Shown here piece by piece: positions 11,501 through 14,112 of a stretch of 14,112 nucleotides of DNA. The notes beneath the pieces are model-generated. The model had not been told where the DNA came from. It ran no database searches and saw nothing but the letters and a program-made list of their open reading frames with translations. Made by a program: the position numbers and the translations under genes. This stretch comes from Phoronis pallida. Lineage: Eukaryota > Phoronida > Phoronidae. The stretch spans positions 1-14,112 of the forward strand of contig JAOXYC010095557.1 of the NCBI GenBank assembly GCA_028565715.1, in the 5' to 3' direction. Positions within the stretch are counted from its first letter, which is position 1; every line of letters starts with the position of its first letter.

Positions 11501-14112
11501 TTTCAGAGAAAATCGACAGAAACCAATTATGCCAAATTTTAACAAAAAAAATTGGCCAACAGGGAGAGCCAAGGTTAAATTATCGTCTCAAAAAATCTTC
11601 ACATTTCCGCCAATAATCACCCAGAGCATGTGTACCAAGTTTTTTCAAAATCGTTTGAGCAGTTTCAGAGAAAACTAACGAAAACCAATTTTTAACTAAT
11701 AAATTTGGCCAACAGGGGGAGCTAGGGCTGACTTATCATCCCGGAAAACTTTTCATGCTGACTAAACGTCAACTCAGAGCATGAGTACCAAGTTTCGTCA
11801 AAATCGCTTGAGCAGTTTCAGAGAAAATTGACAGAAACCAATGACGTTGATTTTTAGCGAACAAATACGGCCAATAGGGGGATCTAAGGTTGACCTTTCG
11901 ACCTGAAAACCTTTACGTTCATGTGTATCAAGTTTCGTCAAAATGGCTTGAGCGGTTTCAGAGAAAATTGACAGAAATCAATTACAGCGATTTTTAACAA
12001 ACACATTTGGCCAACAGGGGGAGCTAGGGTTGACCTATCGACCAGAAAACCATTACATTCAGGCCAATCATCACCCAGAGCATGCACACCAAGTTTCGTC
12101 AAAATTGCTTGAGGTGTTTCAGAGAAAATTTACGGAAAATCTTTCCGTTCCGGCCCATCATCACCCCTACATATGTGGACGCATAATGATCAAACTGTGT
12201 AAAAGAAACGAATGAAAATGTTGTATTTCAATAATTGGTAATTCTACATTGTTTCGTAAGTAGCGATGTATGCGTTTAACTGATAAATGGAACTTCTAAC
12301 AAAAACCTGCGTTGTGATTTTCCAGCTGAAATGAGAGAGGATCAGTTAATTCATATATCACAATTCATGTATCAAAAAGTTGACGAAGCATTTTCATTAA
12401 GTTTAACAGTACTGATTTCAAAGTCAAGCTGAGTTCATCGAATTCGAATCACAACTAAAGCAATTTTGGGGGATGTTTGTTACTAGGAAAAGAAGTGCCA
12501 ATACCGCATTCTCCCTATTAAGCGCCCCTGCCCCTATAAGCGCTCCCCCCAGCTGTTTTCAGACTTTGCTTACCTTGTTTTTCAACAGTAAACTTTTGAA
12601 TTTTTCAATCATTTCTGGAGGGCCCTCACCCGAATCCTGACACCAAACGTATTTTTTGGAACTGACAAGTGTTTCGAATAAAAAAACATGTTCCTTCAGT
12701 GTGTCTATTTTATTTAGTTCAAGTATAAATTAACCCCCCTTTAAAAATGAAATTTTCCATTTGCTCGATTAAATAGACTAATGTTCATAATTACAGAGGT
12801 GTAAAGCCTTATAGCTGCATGCATGAATCCTGAAAATTTCTTCCAAATAAGCGCCCCCCCTCTCAAACGAATTTTCCAAGCGCCCGGGGCGCTTATTAGG
12901 GAGAATATGGTAGTTCTAAAGATCACTTCAATCTAGGCGGTACTCTTTGTTTTAACCAATTATGAAAGCTAAGACAGTCCTGTGATGTAAAATAACTAAT
13001 TAGAAAGTTTGATATTTTATGCCATTTTTTGAGTGGTTTTAACTTAAAAGTCTGTTTTTACAAAGTATAAACAAATATTTATCAAATGCTCAAGTATAGG
13101 AAAGTGAGATCCAACCCAATTAACCTTAAAGGAAAGCTAGGGCAAGGACTCCTGTACTTTCACTGGAACAAAAACTTACATCAATATCAAGGAGCTCATC
13201 AAGATTGAAGGTTGACTCCAACCCCAAGGCCTTGTACACACTCGCGTCACTTTTACATTGGCTGAAAAAGAGAAACCTAAGGATACAAATATGTGTTATG
13301 CATCGTTGATTATCAACTATCAAAATACCTTCATCATATTTGCAATTGATAGTTCTTCAGAATAATAGCATATTGAGCATTTTTTTTAATAAATGTAATC
13401 CCAAAAAATCTGTTAAGTAATCAGGGTGATTAATTAAATGTGCTCTACTTTTTTTGATTACCTCGAGTTTGAAATGTCATAGTTTCAAGACTTCTTTTCC
13501 GAAACAAATTAACTAAACCTTTGTTTGGTTCATAAAAGGCTTCATTTCAATAATTATTGAACGTCTTTTCTTTAATTTTTGAACTGTGAAATATAATGCC
13601 AATGAAAAAAGTATTCCATAACTTTGAGTAGTGTAGCCTGCACCAACCTTTCCCAGACAGCGACCATTTTTCAAACGAAACAAAGTTTATAATCACGGCC
13701 GTTCAGTAGTCGTAGTAACAAAGTTTAATAAAAACCTTTGACAGGGTTTTAGTTTTAAAAAACATTCCTTCGATACTATACTCATAATTGACAAATTCTT
13801 GTAATAATAACAAGACTTTTTGACAACTTCAAGAACAGGAATTTTTTTAAAGATTGTCACAAGACCAGGAATTTTTTTAGAGATTGTCGCAATGTATCAA
13901 AATTCTGATATGTTTTTTTTTCTTTAAGAAATCAAATAATAAGTATTTGTTGAAAATAAGTCAACTTACTCAAAAACACCAGAGACAGAAAAATTGAAAT
14001 TTTGAACTTTGGGTATGAACGTGTCAACCACAGTTAGAAATTGCTGTCTGTTATTCACATCGACTAAAGGTCGGCAGACCTCCGTGTGGACTAGACCTCC
14101 GACAGCAAAGAG
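2483..14112 (-). CDS. Prominin-family pentaspan membrane glycoprotein, 3' part, 11 exons, 5' partial
   Basis: Joined exons, in transcript order: 14112-13970, 13261-13180, 11045-10902, 8481-8407, 8037-7963, 6589-6539, 5490-5410, 4997-4929, 4086-3997, 3385-3261, 2536-2483. Each is bounded by AG and GT, and the frame stays open through all ten junctions (989 nt, about 329 residues). Prominins (PROM1/CD133, PROM2) are five-pass glycoproteins of plasma-membrane protrusions such as microvilli and photoreceptor membranes; that is family knowledge. Seen here: a cysteine just after the end of membrane segment 4 (VCRPL), a long alpha-helical second extracellular loop with four NxS/T sequons (NFS, NLS, NVT, NGT), the paired-cysteine block GKCKPVYDAID..GACKYALEPF, membrane segment 5 (IGWCLFFFIPCII) followed by YRR, and a tail ending in DTIPLEA like the DVETIPM stretch of human PROM1. 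By eye, spacing in the second half of the loop matches human PROM1 almost residue for residue, so no exon seems to be missing there. The start, membrane segments 1-3 and loop 1 lie beyond 14112. No gene symbol is given because PROM1/PROM2 orthology cannot be decided in an invertebrate. Confidence 0.93.
2537..3260. other. Intron with a GC-richer patch and CRE palindrome
   Basis: This is the intron between the TM5 exon and the tail exon. Most of it is featureless AT-rich sequence. About 2700-2870 stands out as GC-richer, with a perfect TGACGTCA at 2806-2813, a short CATCAT run, and a 7-nt perfect hairpin (GAGGTCG/CGACCTC, 2837-2853). Both strands are open across it for about 50 codons without a recognisable product. 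Confidence 0.5.
2806..2813. promoter_or_regulatory. Perfect CRE palindrome TGACGTCA
   Basis: The full 8-nt cAMP-response element consensus, bound by CREB/ATF bZIP factors, sits inside the GC-richer intronic patch. It could mark an intronic enhancer or cryptic promoter. A single 8-mer can also occur by chance. Confidence 0.35.
3261..3385 (-). CDS. Prominin exon (fifth transmembrane segment)
   Basis: The acceptor is TTACTTTCAG|AAT and the donor GGAGT|GTAAGT. It is 41 codons plus two bases, reading NGFWYCIGWCLFFFIPCII and then LAVNLVGLYRRTEKYDPSQLGG. A hydrophobic helix of about 23 residues runs to GLY and is followed by the basic YRR stop-transfer; human PROM1 has KLAKYYRRM at this point. The rest is cytoplasmic. 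It ends in phase 2. Confidence 0.93.
3386..3996. other. Intron containing a SINE-like segment
   Basis: This is the intron between the cysteine exon and the TM5 exon. A tRNA-like segment begins at about 3433 (separate entry). Its body probably continues to around 3620, where GC content drops again. The remainder is AT-rich with nothing recognised. Confidence 0.5.
3433..3500 (+). repeat. Probable tRNA-derived SINE head (Leu/Ser-tRNA-like)
   Basis: TGGTCGGGTGCTTAGG (from 3436) resembles the A-box region of class II tRNAs (GGCCGAGTGGTTAAGG), and GATTCAAGTAC (3479-3489) resembles the pol III B box GGTTCAANNCC. The spacing fits a tRNA-like head, but the segment cannot form an intact tRNA. A longer unrelated body follows, which is the architecture of a SINE. 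No 3' tail or target duplication was located. Confidence 0.5.
3997..4086 (-). CDS. Prominin exon (membrane-proximal cysteines before TM5)
   Basis: The acceptor is TTTCTTCTAG|ATT and the donor TTC|GTGAGT. It is 30 codons, phase 0/0, reading IKNEIGKCKPVYDAIDHII and then IGACKYALEPF. The CKPV cysteine and the C of ACKY match the CKPVATALD...LCSYIIDPL pattern directly before the fifth membrane segment of vertebrate prominins. This is one of the two most diagnostic exons. Its acceptor lies about 28 nt from one arm of the 74-nt inverted repeat. Confidence 0.93.
4114..4625. repeat. Large near-perfect inverted repeat, 74-nt arms
   Basis: The arms 4114-4187 and 4552-4625 are reverse complements with a single difference (GATGCG against GACGCG). 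They are separated by 364 nt. The left arm begins about 28 nt into the intron from the acceptor of exon 3997-4086. The near identity implies recent origin or gene conversion. It could be the termini of a foldback element. Clear target duplications are not seen. Confidence 0.9.
4485..4552. repeat. Perfect 30-nt hairpin abutting the large inverted repeat
   Basis: 4485-4514 and 4523-4552 are perfect reverse complements (30 of 30) around the 8-nt loop CAGTACAA. The right arm ends exactly where the 74-nt repeat arm starts, sharing one base at 4552. The sequence is mixed rather than AT-only, so it is not a chance simple-sequence hairpin. Confidence 0.92.
4929..4997 (-). CDS. Prominin exon (extracellular loop 2)
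   Basis: The acceptor is GTTTTTAG|CAA and the donor AAG|GTTTGA, a weak donor without the usual GTRAGT extension. It is 23 codons, phase 0/0, reading QVKETADDVVNTVKLFADN and then LKGK. It aligns with IEETKKYGRTIIGYFEHYL of human PROM1. The weak donor opens the intron that carries the large inverted repeat at 4114-4625. Confidence 0.85.
4998..5409. other. Intron with a two-copy 26-nt direct repeat
   Basis: AT-rich intron. TCCAGAATCCTTCCAAACTCAT occurs at 5259 and again at 5285, a tandem duplication of period 26. Nothing else was recognised. Confidence 0.6.
5259..5306. repeat. Two-copy tandem repeat, period 26
   Basis: The 22-nt core beginning TCCAGAATCC is identical in both copies, followed by GAAG in the first and AAAT in the second. 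A small local duplication. Confidence 0.8.
5410..5490 (-). CDS. Prominin exon (extracellular loop 2, conserved N-glycosylation site)
   Basis: The acceptor is CACTTTTCAG|ACT and the donor AAG|GTAAAT. It is 27 codons, phase 0/0, reading TETDNLINGIENAEKGVNN and then NGTVYVKK. The NNNGTVYV stretch falls opposite NNTSSVI of human PROM1, so the N-glycosylation sequon keeps its position. Confidence 0.88.
5642..6479 (+). mobile_element. 5'-truncated non-LTR retrotransposon (LINE), 3' end
   Basis: The plus strand encodes the extreme C-terminal part of a LINE reverse-transcriptase polyprotein followed by a 3' UTR. It ends in the tetranucleotide run ATCAATCAATCAATCAA (6463-6479) after TAAATAAA, typical of CR1/Jockey-like LINEs whose tails are short tandem repeats rather than poly(A). 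It is inserted opposite to prominin transcription, in the intron between exons 6539-6589 and 5410-5490. The 5' end is lost near 5640. The family is not assigned more closely. Confidence 0.85.
5651..6135 (+). pseudogene. LINE reverse transcriptase C-terminal fragment, frameshifted
   Basis: The first frame, 5651-5995, reads LIQPLFEYASSTWYSS, then LQVCQNKLIRFIFDL, LKTLGWLDIENR and HSYNTRRNSNN. The second, from 5988, reads GSKTFINTGICAWNSLPSN and FKRLLKSYLLDQL. This order (YCSSVWG-like, LQ..QNKA.R, LGWL, HSYNTR, WNSLP, FK..LK.YLL) is the standard C-terminus downstream of the RT palm in CR1/Jockey-type LINEs. The two frames meet at about 5987-5995, implying a one-base frameshift. Catalytic RT motifs and the endonuclease are absent, so the copy is dead. 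Confidence 0.85.
6539..6589 (-). CDS. Prominin short exon (extracellular loop 2)
   Basis: The acceptor is CTACTATAG|GAT and the donor AAG|GTAAGG. It is 17 codons, phase 0/0, reading DGLETATEEVKKSLNIK. It is short, but both splice sites are good and its length is exactly what keeps this loop in register with human PROM1 (59 residues in both from the LPIEQ-equivalent to the KKYGR-equivalent). The truncated LINE begins its tail only about 60 nt downstream in the transcript. Confidence 0.83.
6719..6806 (-). repeat. Dispersed repeat block, inverted copy of 12185-12280
   Basis: 6723-6746 is the exact reverse complement of 12253-12276 (24 of 24). 6758-6773 is the exact reverse complement of 12222-12237 (16 of 16). 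The order and spacing agree apart from a small gap, and weaker similarity continues to about 6806. The two blocks are copies of one mobile-element end. Confidence 0.82.
6888..6910. repeat. Short perfect hairpin, 9-nt stem
   Basis: TATCTTGAC, loop GCCCG, GTCAAGATA. There is no T-run behind it and no known function in this context. Confidence 0.6.
7963..8037 (-). CDS. Prominin exon (extracellular loop 2)
   Basis: The acceptor is CTATTTCAG|ATT and the donor GTG|GTATGC. It is 25 codons, phase 0/0, reading IDMSTHVTNLRDIQKNQVT and then PMSAKV. It corresponds to NLRNSLKRDAQTIKTIHQ..RVLPIEQ in human PROM1, with QVTPM opposite RVLPI. The donor is slightly off consensus (GTATGC rather than GTAAGT). 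Confidence 0.87.
8038..8406. other. Intron, nothing recognised
   Basis: AT-rich intronic sequence between two secure prominin exons. No repeat or coding segment seen. Confidence 0.6.
8407..8481 (-). CDS. Prominin exon (extracellular loop 2)
   Basis: The acceptor is CTTTACAG|GCT and the donor GGT|GTAAGT. It is 25 codons, phase 0/0, reading AQRQITGIDLEDFAKKLE and then TLQTDTG. It aligns with the GVNLLSFAYDLEAKANSL part of human PROM1. A second GT lies two bases upstream of the chosen donor, but only GGT|GTAAGT preserves the phase required by the next exon. Confidence 0.88.
9380..9414. repeat. Perfect 13-nt hairpin
   Basis: ACTTGGCAAAAAC (9380-9392) pairs perfectly with GTTTTTGCCAAGT (9402-9414) around TTAGTATAC. 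Confidence 0.85.
9896..10059. repeat. Two copies of an ATGGCGGC..GGCCAT snapback motif
   Basis: AATGGCGGCTCTGGCGGCCATT (22 nt counted as two half-sites) at 9896-9917 and AAAATGGCGG...TGGCCATTTT at 10034-10059 share the pattern ATGGCGGC-nnnGGyGGCCAT, about 140 nt apart. The halves are inverted around the centre. Looks like a degenerate tandem unit inside a repeat family. Confidence 0.6.
10902..11045 (-). CDS. Prominin exon (extracellular loop 2)
   Basis: The acceptor is CATTTCAG|CAA and the donor GAG|GTAAGTG. It is exactly 48 codons, phase 0 at both ends, reading QYNLSNLIDSSSITIPEIK and on to INVTEILAE. The spacing of leucines and isoleucines suggests helices. NLS and NVT are possible N-glycosylation sites. 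The segment ITIPEIKILSDDLKAQL sits where human PROM1 has SISSELESLKVNL. The flanking introns of about 2.1 and 2.4 kb are the two longest in the window and hold most of the repeats. Confidence 0.9.
11273..11335. repeat. Imperfect 20-nt hairpin
   Basis: GATGAAAGAAAGTTTGGGTA (11273-11292) pairs with TACCCACCCTTTCTTTCATC (11316-11335) with two differences, loop 23 nt. It lies about 45-60 nt before the tandem array and could be one edge of the same element. Confidence 0.75.
11380..12165. repeat. Tandem array, five diverged units of about 140-162 nt
   Basis: The anchor GGCCAACAGGGGGAGCTAGGG recurs, with changes, near 11393, 11555, 11708, 11870 and 12010, giving spacings of 162, 153, 162 and 140. 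Each unit continues with a GAAAAC.. stretch, CCAATCATCACCCAGAGCATG, CCAAGTTTCGTCAAAATCG, then CTTGAGCGGTTTCAGAGAAA and ACAGAAACCAATT. The unit starting at 11870 lacks about 22 nt around the CCCAGAGCATG part, which explains the short spacing. The last unit decays after about 12150. No long protein-like frame is shared by the units. Confidence 0.9.
12185..12280 (+). repeat. Dispersed repeat block next to the tandem array
   Basis: It contains TGTATTTCAATAATTG (12222-12237) and the 24-mer at 12253-12276, both found as exact reverse complements at 6723-6773. Its position directly after the array suggests it is one terminal region of an array-carrying element. Confidence 0.8.
12502..12912. mobile_element. 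MITE with 27-nt terminal inverted repeats and TA flanks
   Basis: The left end, 12502-12528 (TACCGCATTCTCCCTATTAAG then CGCCCC), and the right end, 12886-12912, are inverted copies at 24 of 27 positions. The outermost TA on each side fits a TA target duplication, as in Tc1/mariner-type transposition, though other superfamilies cannot be excluded. AAGCGCTCCCC and AAGCGCCCCCC recur just inside each end. The interior is about 350 nt without a transposase frame. The C/G-rich ends contrast sharply with the AT-rich intron. Confidence 0.85.
13180..13261 (-). CDS. Prominin exon (extracellular loop 2)
   Basis: The acceptor is TTTTTCAG|C and the donor GAT|GTAAGT. The first base completes GA+C (Asp) from the preceding exon, giving DQCKSDASVYKALGLESTF and then NLDELLDID. 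This matches the [20 protein letters not shown] region of human PROM1, including the conserved cysteine. It is 82 nt long: one carried base plus 27 codons, ending in phase 0. Confidence 0.9.
13262..13969. other. Intron with a two-copy 30-nt repeat
   Basis: AT-rich intron between the first two exons in the window. Apart from the duplication at 13831-13890, no repeat or coding segment was recognised. Confidence 0.6.
13831..13890. repeat. Two-copy tandem repeat, period 30
   Basis: 13831-13860 and 13861-13890 match at 27 of 30 positions (AAGAMCAGGAATTTTTTTARA, then GATTGTCRC). It lies about 80 nt from the donor of exon 13970-14112. Confidence 0.85.
13970..14112 (-). CDS. Prominin exon (first in window; end of TM4 and start of extracellular loop 2)
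   Basis: The reading starts at the window edge as LFAVGGLVHTEVCRPLVDV and ends ...SVSGVF plus two bases (GA). The donor is GA|GTAAGT. The first residues are the end of the fourth membrane helix. The cysteine in VCRPL corresponds to the C of the family's CEPY motif, and FLTVVDT aligns with FRVLDT of human PROM1. NFS is a possible N-glycosylation site. Between VVDT and the next cysteine this protein is some 14 residues shorter than human PROM1. The exon continues off the right edge or begins there. Confidence 0.88.

Larger units (their letters stand above)
11046..13179. other. Long intron with a hairpin, tandem array and MITE
   Basis: From left to right: 20-nt imperfect hairpin (11273-11335), five-unit tandem array (11380-12165), dispersed block (12185-12280), plain sequence, TA-flanked MITE (12502-12912), plain AT-rich sequence to 13179. 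No coding exon was found; the exons on either side are both phase 0 and join without a gap against the family alignment. Confidence 0.7.

Noticed and set aside
11391-11678. 95-codon frame in the tandem array
   Set aside because: It is opened by chance in two repeat units; the other units have stops and frame changes at equivalent positions.
11380-12165. CRISPR-like array
   Set aside because: The units are adjacent diverged tandem copies without unique spacers, in an animal intron.
12741-12926. 61-codon minus-strand frame
   Set aside because: It runs through the terminal inverted repeat of the MITE and has no protein-like composition.

Overview
The window is eukaryotic, from an animal and most likely a marine or other invertebrate bilaterian. 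It is AT-rich, and one host gene is split into short exons with consensus GT..AG introns. Most of the rest is intron and transposon debris. No bacterial, organellar or viral gene layout is visible. The species cannot be named from the sequence.

The one well-supported gene lies on the minus strand. It is the 3' part of a prominin-family pentaspan membrane glycoprotein (PROM1/CD133-like). Eleven coding exons can be read, running from the right edge (13970-14112, 5' end outside the window) down to 2483-2536. All junctions keep frame. The joined 989 nt encode about 329 residues: the end of the fourth membrane segment, the whole second extracellular loop (with N-glycosylation sequons and conserved cysteines), the fifth membrane segment and the start of the cytoplasmic tail. 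The final tail exon or exons and the 3' UTR are not securely placed and should lie below about 2430.

Region by region: 1-2482 is downstream or terminal-exon territory with a weak retroelement-like reading frame, an imperfect 67-nt inverted repeat (977-1138) and a MITE-like element (1401-1864). 2537-3260 holds a small GC-richer patch with a perfect CRE palindrome. 3386-3996 holds a tRNA-like SINE head. 4087-4928 holds a 74-nt near-perfect inverted repeat with a perfect 30-nt hairpin nested at its edge. 5491-6538 holds a 5'-truncated LINE, sense on the plus strand, ending in a TCAA repeat. 6590-7962 holds an inverted copy of a block that also occurs at 12185-12280. 8482-10901 holds repetitive sequence bracketed by a TTTTTGCCAAGT-type motif. 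11046-13179 holds a five-copy tandem array with units of about 140-162 nt (11380-12165) and a TA-flanked MITE (12502-12912). 13262-13969 holds a two-copy 30-nt repeat.

I found no convincing new multi-gene system. The notable material is structural: several intronic elements able to form long hairpins in the prominin pre-mRNA, one directly beside a splice acceptor, and a tandem array linked to a repeat block that occurs a second time, inverted, elsewhere in the same gene.
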